Notes: generated by a model not told the origin, from the sequence alone. Counted from the stretch's first letter, positions 41,848 through 55,575 are shown. The stretch: DNA of 64,000 nucleotides from Steinernema hermaphroditum (GCA_030435675.1 CM059625.1:11160001-11224000); one strand, 5' to 3'. Translations and numbers: made by a program.

Positions 41848-43880
41848 AACAGTGCTCAACCCTCATGAAACCCAACAGAATTTATGTCTATGTGCATGCA
41901 TAAACAAAAGTGCTAAAAAGTGCCATCGAAGTTATCAAGAAGTCTTGTATGTCGATAAAGCTTTGAGCTCGGTTCATTAACCATAACCTTACTTTTATAA
42001 AGGTAAAACATCAAAGATATTGGATTTAGTGAGTGGACGCAAACCCTCGTAACGCTGCTCAGAAGCGTGCGCCAATGGTGGACGTCCGTGTACTGATATC
42101 CACATTTTCACCACTCTCACGATACAGCAGACAGCAAAGACTTTGAAGTGTTTCAAAGTTTCACATGTAATAAGTAGTTATCCTTCAAAGTGTAGACCAC
42201 TCAAAGTTGCTTTGTGCCTCAACTAATGTCATCTGCTCATTGTTTCCGCTCAAAAACAGTGTTGCGCTGAAAGAAAGGAGCGGGAAACCCGGAGATGCAT
42301 ACAATCGGCTGGACCTCCCACTGTGCGCGCCTCAGGTGACGTCGCGCGCTCTGTACGCGGATCATTGCTTCCACAGCCGCTTCTGCCTCCTACCCTTTCT
42401 CCAGTGTTGGTCAGGTTTTGCGACCGCAGTCAGGTTGTTGCTTTTTGTTTTCCGAGTAGCGGTGGATCGCAAAAAGTGGAACAATGTATTCTGAGTAATC
42501 GAAGGTCATTACTCTCCTTCGTGTGACCGACTGAGAATGTCGTAAAATATCAACAGAGAAAAGTGGAACGCGCCGCGATCCCACTTTCAAGACATTTCCG
42601 CCGGTGGAATTTTATTTGAATTGTCGCAGAAAACATTTTTGGCGCCAGACGATCAAAGTCGACGTCTGCGCTATGAACGGCGATCAAGGCATTAATTATG
42701 GCTACACAGATGCATGCAGAGGCGATGATCGCCGTATGGACAACAGGTTTTCGGCGATGTAGCCGACACTTTGAGATCGTTCAAAGCTTTCTTCGTTGTT
42801 GTTTTTCTGCCGCAATCAGCACCGAAACTCGACGTTAATTTCCCTACTTGCTGGACCTGCATGTACGCTCCCCAATTCGCGAATTTTCTATAGAACTCAA
42901 TGGGACCATACCCCACGAAGTATATTCCAGTGATTCACTGATGGATAGTCCAATTAAGGGTCCCTGTGGTATCAGTCAAACGGGTTTATGTCTGCGTTTT
43001 GTTGTTTTTTTCTGTTTAAGGGGTAGTCATCATCTTACTGCAGTGATTTACTGGCTTATCTTTTTACTGTATTCGTGTTCTTTTTGCACTATTATTCATT
43101 TATTGAGTTGAGTTTTTCATTTCTGGCAAGCGATTTTGAGTGAACACATTTTGAAATTTCCTCTCTGATTTGCCGATCCAGATCGCGTTGTTTGAGCCCT
43201 TGCTACGTCTCAGCGCCTTCGGTGACAGTTAAACAAATATTCATCCGGTGGCAGTCATTTCACTCGCTTGCTACAAACTACTGCAACTCGCTTCCTGTCA
43301 TCGACGAGGCTAATTTCAAGTGTCTTCAAATTATCGGGATATAGAAAAAAAACAACATTGTTTAAACTTGTTAATTACAGTCGATGTGATGACAAGTTTA
43401 TGCTAAACTTGCTGGTTTTGCTCTTCCATCTCAGTGTTCTGTTTTCCACTGTGAGGCTGTAGAATGTCTCATACGAAAATTTGTAGGAATTTGTACTAAT
43501 ACGTGACCGTATCTCTAACTTTACTTTATGACCTTACCAGTTTTTCAATATTATCTTCTATGGCAAACCGTTTGCCGCAACTTTCACTTAATGTGCACTC
43601 TTTTCCGATGGTCCTCAAAGGTACGTGTCTCTATTAGGGTCAATTTCTGCAGTTTAATGACCAAACTGTTTTGCAGTGCAATTGGCGCGGAAGTGCTGGT
43701 GAAAGAATGACGGTGACGACGTCTGTGATCGCCTCAAAGAGAGACCTGATGTCGATTCTCCGTTTCTTCTATTGTTGGTTCCATTCTCACCTCCTCAATC
43801 ATCGCCCTAGTCGCAAACCAACCTCGTGTCGCCGCGCCTCCGACAGATGAGGATTATGCAAATGAGCGGAATCTTTTCAG
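41848..43880. other. Intergenic, EMC4 to ABTB-type gene
   Basis: Two kilobases with no convincing coding segment. 42960-43115 and 43380-43450 are T-rich. It probably holds promoter or 5' UTR sequence of the next gene. Confidence 0.45.
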
Positions 43881-43975
43881 ATGGAGACCGCCGATGATTC
43901 ATTCCTCTATTTGCATCCGCCAAAGCAATCGCAGGTGCTCAGCGCCTCGTCGCGCGTACAACAGCACAAGTTTAG
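43881..43975 (+). CDS. Candidate first coding exon of the ABTB-type gene
   Basis: The sequence atcttttcag is followed at once by ATG and an open stretch encoding METADDSFLYLHPPK and so on to QQHKF, then a good donor gtatgt. It ends in phase 2. The composition is coding-like and the acceptor-ATG arrangement fits either a spliced 5' UTR or a trans-spliced leader. However, the exon at 45226 needs phase 1 input in its favoured frame, so a missing exon would have to lie between. It may instead belong to an unseen transcript. Confidence 0.4.
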
Positions 43976-45225
43976 GTATGTTTTACTTAATTAAACAAAT
44001 ACAACCTAAATTTTCGGGTCTTGCGAATTCGGGGCGATCGGAATTGGAATGAACTATTTAGGAGTGTTTACTTTTCTCACGCGTGTTTGTGATTTTTCGT
44101 TGCTCAAACGGAAGGTTTTGAACGTTCGAATGTTTCGATTAGTTCGTGTACCTCACTTGACTACTCAAGGCACGTATCACAACGCTTATTCTCAGATTTT
44201 CGGGTGAAATTCGGAGAAATCGTGCAACCTGTTCAAAGTTCTCAAGTGCAAAAAGGTACCGAACAGATCGGCCAGAATGGTCATCTCATTGTCCATCTCA
44301 GCACCGGTTCGTCATGCCCGTTTGGTGCTCTTTATGAGTCACGGCGACAAGATGTGGAGTAGTTCTCGCTCACGCAGGTGATGGTCAGACGCCTCCCAGC
44401 CGTTCTCATCGTTCCTCCGGACGGCGATATTCTTTTTCCTTTATTATGACAACTAGCGGATGATCTCGCCGCTGGGAGAACGTTAAGCGAAGCGGACGAC
44501 ATTTGACTGTTTTTAATCGTAGCCCCGTCTTTGATCGTCCCTCATTCCTGGCGAATCCCACAAGTCACTGAAGTTGTGTGTGTTACAAGCATGCCGTACG
44601 GCATTGTTGTGACGTCCGCTGTGCCAACGAATAGAGCAGAACAAACTTTTTACTTGTTGTTCTTTACAGAGGATGAGTGGAGTGAGTGCCGCTGTGCGCG
44701 ACCTCCTGCAAACAGGAACTCTTTTTGCACAGCTCCATCCACAGTACAACGACCTTCGCTTAGCTTTGCTTGCGTGTTTCTTTGCGGCCAGACTTCAATT
44801 AATTCGCGCGTGCGCCAATGTTGACCGTTCGGATTCCATTGGCCATTCGGCTGAAGGACACAACTGAATTGTACTGCCCACCCTAGGGTCCTTACGCGTC
44901 ATAGTCAGTTTATTTCCTTTCCTCTCGGTACTCATCGTCCTCGACTCCTCCCAAAACCACTTTCTTCAAGCAATAATGGATTATGGTTTTTGAGTAGGTG
45001 ATCGGAATTTCGAGCACTGAGTTATAATTGGCGCTGTGCGCGCGACCGTTTGCTCGGCGTATCGTTCATAAATACCGTGAGAAGGGCGAATACTAACTCG
45101 GTGACTGTTGTTGCTATCCTCCTTCTTTGACCTTGCGGACTACCGGCTGTCCGCACTGATCAGCTCCTCTTCCTTAACGCCATCCTTCTAGCCGAACCCT
45201 CCTAATTTCTTCGCTCACCTTTAGA

Positions 45226-48200
45226 TGCTCCGTTGAATCCATACTCACGCGCGCAGCAGAGAGATTGTTTGCTGCGGTCTTTGCGGTTAAAGGGACTGTT
45301 AATCCGTCAAAGTCATTCCAGAAGCCCCACAAACCACGAGAAACTTCTTAGTTTGTCAGAAGGAACAAAGCGCGGCGCGGCCATGCCAATTCCCTCAAGA
45401 AAAGAGAACATTTCTCCAAAGAAAACTATCAGGTACCGTTTGCACCTATTCAATATTGACCACTGATGTCCATTCATAGGGATAAGAAACAGCCAAATAT
45501 GCACGCAAGTGAACAAAGTCTACCGGAAAAGCTTGCACATGTCTTCAGGGCTCTGAAGCCTGGAGCACTGTCACATAGTCCAAGCAGTTCTTCTCCTTTC
45601 AGAAAGGTGCGACAGTTTCTAATTGTGTGTAATGAGCCTCTTACTTCTAGAACCAGTCACCGAAATGCGAATTAGCCGACGATGTAGTCTACATTTCTAC
45701 AGCGGATCACATTGTCGGAAAGAAGCCCTCGAATCAGGTGCGTTCGATCAAAAACCTTTAGCTTCAGCTCTCTCAAAAATCTTGAGTGCATTCCCTAATC
45801 TTCTTGCGCTCTGATCCCATTTGTTTGCGTTTCAGAAAAAAAGTAAATCGCTTTTTTCGAAGCACTCCCCGTCCCAGCATAACCTTGTGAGCGAGGCGCT
45901 TATGAATGACGGTGCGTTTATGCAAAAAGTGAGCAATTTGGATCAGCTGCAGCAGCTATACAAAAGCGTTCCGAATGTCAGTCATACATGTTACGAAGAC
46001 ATAAGCAGGTTTCGCACGGTTCTGTGCCAATTACTCATTTGCCGATTTGAGATCTGACACAGGTTTCGACGGATCGTACTCCTGCGAAACTGCGCTGAGT
46101 GGTGCAGGAAGTCAAATCAGCAGCAAAAGCGCCGAATCGTCGTCGTTTTCGGCGAAATCGCCGACGGATAGCGGCTATCGGTCGGCAAACCGAAACGCCG
46201 ACTTTACAGAAAGTGAATCATCGCAACTTCGCATCCTTAGTGCATCGTACCATTCCGGAGCCAACGATTCGTTCCCACCAAATAGGGCGACCGTCGTGAT
46301 GATCAATGGCGCCGACGAGTCGTACTTAACGAAAACGTCTTCCACCCACGACAGCAGAACTGCATCCTCCACCGCAAGGTGATAATTTTTGGTCACAACA
46401 AGACAAAATCCATTGAATTAACATGCACCTGACACCGAATGTTTCAGCACAACGGTCGAAATTAACTGGCTGCCCTTCTCCGAACGAGACTTCGTCGTTC
46501 TTCTGCAGAAGGGACGCTGCAAAGAGATATCGCACCTCGTAGGAGTTTCTCTGCTCTCCGAGATCATTCGAATAACGAAGTTGGCCCTGGACGGATTAGC
46601 CACGGAGATATCCAGGTTATCAAGTCCACTTGTGAAGACCACTCCCGACATCGTCAAGTGCGCCTCTTCGGTTGGTTATTATAGACGCTGATTATGACCC
46701 CGTGATCATAAACTTAAGATCCTTTTCCCAGAACATGTTGCTCTCAGCTGTCAGAAGACAGGCACGAAAGCATGCTCTATGTATGCGCTGAGTAACGCCG
46801 GCGCTTTCAAAGTTAGTATGAGCCAGAGAAGCGGTCTTCACTTCGATGTCGGCAACTTCTACCGGTTTCTTGTTGAAGTGAGGGTCTCATATGCAGTCAC
46901 GGACCAAGCAGCAGTCATGCTTTGTGGAACACTTGAGTGCTTTGTAGAAGAACTCATCAAAACGGCGGTGTTCTATTCAGGTACAGTTTGAAAAGATAGA
47001 TCGGCAAATGAGTGCAACGTTCAGAGAGAAGCTCACTTCCTTCAGCTGTTTTCGACAAAATCCACACACTTGACGATTTGTTTACATACTTAGACCACGC
47101 AGAGAATTACGGTAAAAACGTCGGCAAAAGACACTTATGCCTGCAAGGTATATTTAGAAAAATCTCTCGGAAGTACGACAAGCAGTTACGACCTTCCTGC
47201 AATGCCAAAGATCAAATCGGCTGAAAGCTCGTGCTGCGCGAAGACAATGACGGAGTTCATCGGCATTGTAAAGAGCGCCCGTCCTCGCGAATTTCACGCC
47301 AAACATCAAATCAAACAAAGCTCCCGGTAACAGCTATTTTCGAACTGTTTGCCACCTTATTTTCGCAATGTTTGAAGACTCTCATATTCCGGACACGCTT
47401 TAAAGTCGTTGTTCTATTTTGTGAAATGTCGGCGATCGGATTGCGAATGTTCGACAACAGCCAACTTCTCGAGGTTCAAAAAGGGGTTCGACATTGTCGT
47501 ATATATGCATTTTAGACGAACAATAGCTGAGTGGCTACGTGTCAGTGCGGTCTTTGCGAGTTGTCGGATGGACAACGTTGTCAAGGAACAGGATATCCTT
47601 CAGGTTAGAAGAAATGATGACCAACACAAAAGTTGATCACATTTGTGTCTAGACAGCTAGAGTCCTTCTTCACGTGGACACCCCTCCACCTTTATTCGAC
47701 CTGAATGATGCGCAATCCCAGAACTCAAACAAATCGGAAATAGGATTGAACCTCCTTTCGAAAGGAATTGCAGCCGGAGTGGAACTTGCAGGGAGCTCGT
47801 GGCATAGCACGACAGACAGAAACGTTGGTTTCCTATGCTTTCTCGTTACATAAGGCAAATACAGGGGTTTTCACCGATTTCGCGCGCGATTGTGAGTGGT
47901 GACGACGAAGCGGCTAGCAAGTTACTGTCGATGGGAGCGAAAGTGAGCATCCCGATTCCTCGTGAGTCAAGCGATCAATGTCCGGCTGTGAATTCGGACT
48001 TCATCGGATGGATTCCTCTAACATGGTTCGTCTGTTTGGATATTCTAACCCCACCTATTATGTTTAAGGGCTGTAGCACATGGAAGCCTCCGTTTATTCA
48101 ACGAACTGATCAATACATGCTCAGACACTGACGAGTCTTATATGATCACAGAAACACCGTTGCAGGTGCGTGTCCATTCAACTGTCCATTTGATGGCAGT

Positions 48201-50055
48201 TCTTATTAATCTTTGCACATACAACTATTTACTCTTTTAGGTAGCAACCATCGTGGGAGACAACGACATGGCGTACAGACTGTTGGCTTGCGGGGCATGT
48301 TCTTTTAAGAGTTGTGTGAGCTACGATTCCACAAAGTGCAACTACCGACTGGCAGGTTCGCCATCGGCCCTCGCCTTGGCGGCTGCTCGAGGAAATTGGC
48401 CACTTGCAGAAGTTATGTTTGCGCAAGGTAGTGCCTTTCAAGGGTAGAATGCGCTTACAATGACCACTTTAGACGCTTCGCGCACACGCAATCACGACGA
48501 GCCGATGACGGTCGCCGATTTTCTCAAAGTAGAGTCGTCTTCGCAGTCCGTTGTAAATGGAGTCGCAGGGAAGGCACCAAGGTATAAACTCTTATCGTTG
48601 TTATGGGAAAGACATTTACGGTGATTGCAGACCTGGACAACATTCCTATCTTGAAAGTCTTTCCAAAATCGGTCAACGTGCTGCTTCGGAAGCACTTTAC
48701 TACGCTGTTGAAACGGGTCACATCGACGTGGCTTTGAAGCTGCGAAAAATAGGTAATCTATTCTACTATTGGTCAGGCATACTAGGGAATGGTCAACGGA
48801 AATCAAAGGCTATTCCATCAATTTTAAATATCACTCATTCCCCAGTCCAACTGACTTTTCAGCGAACCCCACAAAAACAGCTGCCTTGATATTTACGCCA
48901 CTCAGATTCCGATCATGTAATTGGTTCTGTTAAAAATAGCTGCTTCTGCAGAATGCCACGTCACGTATTAAATTAAGGTGTTCGGTGGAACATACACACA
49001 TGGACCCGATCTCTACAGTATGCATTCATCGAGCGGAATCGCTCTCAAATCCGAGTTATCCTCCATGACTTCACGCAGGGTCTGATGGACGATTTGAATA
49101 GCGACAACATCGAAGACGTTGTCTCAGTTGTACGTCCCTGAATGCCACAAACGTTCAAGCGACTGTTGCCATTTTCAGCTTTTCCACATCTTGCGCAATG
49201 AGGCCAATTACCCCGATAGTGACTTGAGTGCCGTGTCGCTGAAAATCGCCCAAATCCATAATCGGCTGGCACGTCCAAGTGTGGAAACTGATCGGACGGA
49301 AGGTGCTCTAGCGACTAGAACTATAATTGATCCAAAATACGTCGACAACTCTGAACTATCCGACATTCGCTTCAAGGTTTCGATTTAAACGGAACATTTT
49401 ATTGAAAGCGCACTTCAGATCGGCTCGAAGATACTTTACGCTCATCGGATTGTGTTGGTGAATGCGTCAGAAGAGTTCCGTGAACTTCTCGACAATCCGA
49501 AAGGTGTCATAGAAGTCAACAACGTTGACTATGGCGTTTTCAAGGTGAGGTCACCATGTCAAACCTTTTGTAACTCATCAAGCTTCTAGCTCATCATGCA
49601 ATATCTCTACGGCAACGCGAAGACTTTTTTCGATGAACTGTCGACGTATTCATTCACCAAACAGTTCCAGTTATATGAGACGTCAGCTCGATTTGGGTTA
49701 ACAGGAGTGATTGAGGAGTGCCGCCAATTGATTAAGTCAAGCATTGACAACAGAACCTGTGCACAAATTTATCAAATTGCAAAGGTGAGCTATCTTATAA
49801 GGCTTACTATACATTTCACGCTGTATAATTTAAATTTAATGAAAGTTTGGTTATTTTCAGAAGTTTTCGATCATCCCGTTGTGCTCAGACTGCGAAGAGT
49901 ACTTCTTAGAGCAACTCCCTTCACTAGTCGATCAAGAGCAAATCCGCCTTCTCCTCGCGGGAACCTCAGACCAAATCGGTCAACCTGATCTCTGTGCCAT
50001 TCTAGCCCAAAAAGTTATCGACGCCTTCATCTCGCTTTCCGATTCTGCTCAATAG
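45226..50055 (+). CDS. Ankyrin-repeat and BTB/POZ protein with histone-fold-like region (ABTB2/BTBD11 type)
   Basis: Large multi-domain protein; vertebrate relatives ABTB2 and BTBD11 are substrate-adaptor or synaptic scaffold candidates. Supported exon blocks: 45226-45432, 45480-45606, 45836-about 46000, about 46061-46378, 46448-46670, 46732-46981, 47026-47115, several between 47140 and 48020, 48240-48430, then to the TAG at 50053-50055. The N-terminal third is Ser-rich (SPSSSSPF, SAESSSFSAKSPTDSGY). A histone-fold-like region follows, from INWLPFSERDF to LEISRL-like ATEISRL, then GAFKVSMSQRSGLHFDVGNF and AAVMLCGTLECFVEELI. Ankyrin repeats: SPISRAIVSGDDEAASKLL, TPLQVATIVGDNDMAYRLL, SALALAAARGNWPLAEVM, ASEALYYAVETGHIDVALKL. 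The BTB domain is SDIRFKIGSKILYAHRIVL, then LIMQYLYGN, ending with BACK-like helices. Frame changes near 46780 and 47140 could not be explained, and the 5' end is open. Confidence 0.75.
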
Positions 50056-50131
50056 CTTTACTACCGTAATCTGCATCCCTGATCGCGGCACGCGAATCGA
50101 GCAAACGTGCCAGACGAAACGGTTATGGGAT

Positions 50132-50137
50132 AATAAA
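50132..50137 (+). terminator. Poly(A) signal of the ABTB-type gene
   Basis: AATAAA 77 nt after the TAG stop, overlapping a second ATAAATAAA-like repeat. Confidence 0.6.
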
Positions 50138-53100
50138 TAAACAGTCTCACGGCTTTCGTGTTCTCGGATTAATTCAGATGTCCGCGTCAAATCGGTGGCT
50201 TCCTCATAACAGTAAACAACAGCAGCTAATTATATGGAGGCCAATTCGAGAAGACGAGTGTCTTCTTCATCGTCGGCAGACATAACGCAAATAATTACAG
50301 TGGTTCTCTCACATGTCCCTTTGCTGAGTTTTTCGCTTCGTCTAGCTAGATTAGTTGTTCGAGAAGTCTTGAGATCCGTGGAGATTATAAACGACATCAC
50401 TCGCAAATCTGATGACGATGATGAGCTAAGGAGTAAAGGAGGAAAGAGAAACGCAAATCTTTTTTCGACTCATTGCTGGCTTCTTGCGCGAGAATGCGAA
50501 ATTTCCGAAGGGGAAATGAAGGTAGAAAGTAATAAATATTTGATATCATTTCTGCTACATGTTATGAGCGCGATGGTCATCATTTCGTCGGGCCTCCTTT
50601 TTGATTATGGCGATGTCACAGGAACGGTGAGTGCAATTGGATCAGCCGAAGTAAATGGTGAAGCGCTCGATTGGGACAAAGCGAGAGGGTTGATTTGATT
50701 TTTTGAAATATTCATTTGTTCACTAATTCAATTGCCTTCGAGCGTGCTAGGTTCGTTCGTTAGGAGACCCTTGTGTCTGAGCGGCTATCCGAAACTCCGA
50801 ACTTGGTGACCCTCCGGGCGCCTCGGACGTCTTACTAAGCGGCTCGTCCTTAGTCGCCGTCGCCCGGTGATTGGCAAAGTGTGCGCGTTCCAGATTTCTC
50901 GCAAAACGCATTGCTTTCACATTCTGGGCATTTCGAAGTTGAGGTGAGGTGAAAAAAGACGTTTTAGAAGTTACTAATTCTGAATGGTATTGTGCCCAAA
51001 CTAGCCACTAATTTCATTTTCTTTCTCATTAAAGTTGTGCGTGGCGTTCCTTGACGTCGTTCCACAACCGAGTACCATAATACGGCTGCCGGGCCCTACG
51101 ACTCGCGTTGCTCCCAGCGACTAAGCTGCTTCCGGCAAGGTTCGAAGTTCTACTTACAGAACGGATTGCCGTAAAAATTAATTGCTCTTATGAATTTATA
51201 ATAGCCGTAAATCAATGAGATCACAATTAAGTGTCGGCGTTTACTCGGCTTCCAATTGTAAACAAGTTGTTCTCTCCCTGTCGCGCTGTTTGCCGAATTC
51301 CCCGTTGCTTAACATCGATGTTTGCTGGTCGGCCCAGATATGATAGGCGTTGAGGCGAGAGTAACCAATTCGGTTTTATTCATTTCTCTCACTCCGCCGT
51401 TTCTCTTAAACAGAAAAGCGCAATTTTTAATCCAGAAGATTCATTTCGAGTGCACACATTCCTCATCACATCCGCCTCTTCGAACACTTAATATGTGGTA
51501 CAGAGCTCCGAGTTCGCCCATTTTCAAAACATGAATTTATGGGAACGTAATTCGCTAACATGTTAGCGGTTCACTCCATCCAGCTGGAGGTAGTGCAGAA
51601 CAATGTGATTAGCATTAACGGTGACATTTTGGCGCTCCAGCGTAACTCTCAATCTGGCCGCAAAGAGATGACTCTTTTATGAAAAGCTTTATTTTCCAAC
51701 ATCATCTCTTAATGTTTTGGGACTTCGTTACTTAAGCGATATCGCATCCTTGCTGCCGTCGTTCGCTTAATGTCGTATTTAAGTGTCTCTTTATGAGGAC
51801 GTCGCGTTCTCTATGATCTCTCTTTCTCTGTAATACGACATTGCGGATTAGAGATTCGCTAGCAGATAATTTACAATTTAGCGGCACCCATATCTGACTA
51901 AATCTATGAATTCCGTCCTAAAAACGGTCGTCGCTACAGCGGAGTATCTCTTCAAACGAGCAAAAACTGTCATCTTCGAGGTTTCGGCTTTTGATGCACT
52001 AGTTCCTCTCCGCACACCCTTTGCGCATGTTTAATACAGCTTAGAAAGCGAGCTTATTCCCACATGCACAACGCTCCGCTTTCGCCCGTCCCGTACAGAA
52101 ATAAATAATTTAAATTCCTCTCTATCAAAGTAACGTGCTCACAGGCGTTTGTCAATTTGCACAAATGTTCTCTGATTAGTGGTCTCTTCCGCTACCTGCT
52201 TTTCTTTGCTACTCGCAAATAGTGTTCTTATCTACGGTATTATTCGTGTGTGGCCAACGTAGTTGTTATTTGATTTAGGAGCTTGTTCACACTTTGATTG
52301 CTTAACATCTTCAAAGTACACTTCGTGACAACTGCATGCTTGTCTCTCCACTCATCTGACACACGGGATTAGGATGCAGAAAACAACGGTGAGACATCCG
52401 CTACCCCTCGGGGGGACTTTAATGTTTTTTACGTGTCGTTGTGAAACAACGAATTTTGATGAAGGGGATCGGCGATATAGGCATTTGTAAAATATGCACA
52501 AAAACAGTCGTTTAGTCGCTTCAGTGACAAACACTCGTTCAGAATTTCTCTGAACTTCAGCTTCGCTGTCTTTTTTGTTTTGTTTTGAATGATGCGTTAT
52601 GCGTTGAATGCTAAGAATTAAGAGAGAAAAGTCTTGATTGTCGTCTTTGCAAAGTCATTCTAAAGATCGGCGTGTTGTGCTTTGAGGAGGTAGCCTTGCA
52701 CACGTAAAATCATCTTCAGCAGCGTTTGCTTAACTTCTTTACTCGCTTTTCCTTTCAAAAAAAACCGTTGCTGGTTGGTGCGTCAGGAAGTGTTTGTTTT
52801 GTCTTTTTGACAGAGATTCAAATTGCCATCGTTACCCCCTTTACGGCATCGAAGAGGCGATAGCAAATGTTATACTTGTGTGCAGCATACCGTTCTGCTT
52901 GCAATCGATTTCGCAAATGGTTCTGCATGTTGTGTTTTAAAATTGCTTGGATTGCGCAAAATCTCATCAAAAAGGTGACCAGTTTTGCTCTTGCTGCATT
53001 TGCCGTGGGCTCATTAGAGAGGCGCGTGTATTTCTGCAGGATACCTTACACGTTTGCTCCCTTTCCTTTTAAGAGACTTCGCATTTCCTGTTCACTCTTC

Positions 53101-53550
53101 CGCACCCCTCTCTGACGCCGAGAATTATTCATATCTCAGAAATCGATTGTCGTCTCAACATCTCATTGACAAACTCTCGACCTGAGTGGATCCGACAATC
53201 TACTTACCCACCAACTTATCATCAAAATCCAATCATCGTTTTCAAATGCTCTGAAAAAGCGTTGTGCCTTTTTCGAAAACCTAAGTACAACCATAACAGG
53301 CATGAAAAATCACGCTTGCGGGGCTCCATGATTTATTGCTTAACGTCAATATTTTTGCTTCGGCACAGATTCTAGCGCGTGCCGATGATGGTATCAACGA
53401 GCCGTTCGCCGTCTGGAAGGGTGTTGCCGCCATTTCTGCATTAGTGCCGTTTGTTACGAAGACAATAACCTAATAAGTATGCACGATTCACCGTTTGTGT
53501 TTCACTGTGTGGAGCGAGAAATTCGGTGTGTAACGTTTCCTTTTCTTCAG
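50138..53550. other. Long non-coding stretch before the PKC gene
   Basis: Apart from one 154-codon open frame (50234-50698, see findings) I see no gene in 3.4 kb. The AT-rich sequence with T-runs is likely 5' regulatory DNA of the PKC gene. I looked for tRNA-like ends (GGTTCGAATCC) and found none. Confidence 0.4.
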
Positions 53551-53817
53551 GTGATGCTGTAGTTGGAAAAGTGCCAGAAGGTCAATCTTCATCCGTTGAA
53601 TCTTGCAATCAAAAGATGAGCCTGAAATTGGGAGTCGATCACCGCTCGGTCACGCGCCTTTTTAGCAACAACTCGCAAGGTGAGCAATAGGTTCCTTTCA
53701 CCAGATGCCAGCTCACTGGAAGTTAAACAGGCAGAAAATCTTCTGTTCCATCGGCTGTTATTGCCTCCGCACCGCTGATAAGTGCCACCGTGGGGGATGG
53801 ACTCGGCGCACAGCTTT
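53551..53817 (+). CDS. pkc-2: Candidate alternative 5' exons of pkc-2 (two exons)
   Basis: Exon 53551-53679 (acceptor ttttcttcag, donor gtgagc) and exon 53731-53817 (donor gtgagt) share one frame, running through SVESCNQKMSLKLGVDHRS, SVTRLFSNNSQ and RKSSVPSAVIASAPLISA. The first in-frame Met is at 53616. The second exon ends in phase 1 with a T, and joined to the common exon at 59080 it reads straight into QRIEGKAFVRRGALRQ. No recognised domain; the basic Ser-rich leader could alter membrane targeting. Linkage to pkc-2 is inferred from phase and strand only. Confidence 0.5.
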
Positions 53818-55391
53818 GTGAGTTTCTTCTTTCCTTCTTAACATGGCTAGATATTGTTTACGACATCCTCTGAATCACATATGCACATGGGCACATACTA
53901 GGCTAGAAAGAAAGACAAGTGACTATCGAAAATAGAACTGTTCCCAAATAATAAAGGCACAACAAATCAGTTTTGGAACAGTTTGAGCGAAGGGAAGCGG
54001 GGCTGTCGCCTCGCCAGCGCTGATAATGGCCGCTTAACAGTAAAACGTGTGGAGTTGGAAATCATCACCGAGACAAGCGAGCAGCATCAAATGTTCGACT
54101 TTTCTCATTTTGGCACTGCAGCTGAAGACCTTCGACACTCTCTCACAGCCGCCTGTCGGTCCACTTCTTTGTTTTGCACCATCAAATCTCCAAGCCCCTT
54201 TCTCCGGCCCTCTCTAATTTTACCATCCCGCGTCCATTTCTCAACTTAATTGATTTTATTTGATGAACCGCATGATCGGTCGTTTCTTGAGAGTGGCCAC
54301 ACGCAAGTTGACTTCGTTTTACGCATTTCATTAGACTAGAGTGCGACGAAAGGAATATTTAGCTTTCGCGACTGGAATTTTTACGTTGCTTGCTTCCACT
54401 ACTGCCTTCTAAAGGACGATCGAAACGTTTTTACACCATTTTCATTACAATTTGCTACTGAAGTTCTTCAGTGAAATGAAATAGAGAGATTTGGCGACTA
54501 CGAACACAATCACTTAATTGCCGACAGGCATCCAGTCGAATTGGTCTCTGCTGTAAACACATGACACAATTTTTGGTCGGTTGCAAGCACTCCAACGTGT
54601 GCCGTAGGTGATGATCGCGTGTGGAATCAGCAGCTTGCAGATAAGTATTCATCCAGTGGTGTGCACTAAGTGGATTTGGATGTAATAGCTCAATTATAGT
54701 GCGACCGGTTTTGCACTAGCATAGACGATTTGGGCCAGTTTGCTCTCCAATATAGAATATCGTATTTCGCTTTAAAAATCAGTGGTCGATAACTCGGCTT
54801 CTCCACTTTCGCCCGAGGCATTTTTGCATTTACCACGGTGAACCTTGTTTAATGGGGTGGTCCTGCATGAGCCTCCTCTTTTAATAGAGCATGAATAGAA
54901 GACGGCTTCGATAGCGCACTCACTACACATGTCGGAGCGCTTGATTCAATTTAACTCTAGGGCCTCTTCGATAAATAATCAAAATTGAACTATCCCGTCC
55001 TCATTTCCTTTTCCATTCGTCAACTCTTCAATCATCTTCCGACCGCTTGCCCTCATTTATGATTACTGTACGATAGAGAGCAATTCTTCTGCCGTCTGTA
55101 TTTATAATCTCAAGCTCGACACCCAAAGGAGGAGTTTGTTACGCATACGCTATGCAGAAGAGCGTGGCAAAAGCACAGTGAAATTAATCATGGAGTTAGG
55201 CACGGCCTCCTGCGCAGGTGCTGAGCCCGAGGCAAACGCCGGCGATGGGAACGCGATATGCCCTATTGACTGCACAACTCAATTTGTCTCCTTTATCACT
55301 GGACGAACTAATCCCGTTCTTGCGTGCTGCATTCTATTCGCGTTCCGTGAAGTAAAGACCTTAACTGGCTAGCCGGCTAGGACGATAGGCG

Positions 55392-55575
55392 ATGGAGCTG
55401 AGCCTCAGCGTTCCCGAAAATCTGCACTCCTCCTTTGAGTCGACCTCGAACGGTAAAGGCGGCGACGATGCGTCGAGTGGATCCGGGCCCGAATGTTTGC
55501 TGGATAGCGTCGATCGGAAGCATGATCCAATGATGGAATCGTCGCTAGCGTTACGGAAACTTTCTGAAGCCTTCG
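55392..55575 (+). CDS. pkc-2: Candidate alternative first exon of pkc-2
   Basis: An ATG opens a 61-codon acidic, Ser-rich frame (MELSLSVPENLHSSF ... SSLALRKLSEAF) that can be cut at a donor gtgcgg in phase 1. Joined to 59080 this continues in frame into the pseudosubstrate exon. The donor is weak, so confidence is limited. It is isolated from other genes and has a coding-like composition unlike the surrounding DNA. Confidence 0.4.

Noticed and set aside
45703..45737. 35-nt exon candidate in the ABTB-type gene
   Set aside because: Its phase does not fit the next exon, while skipping it does.
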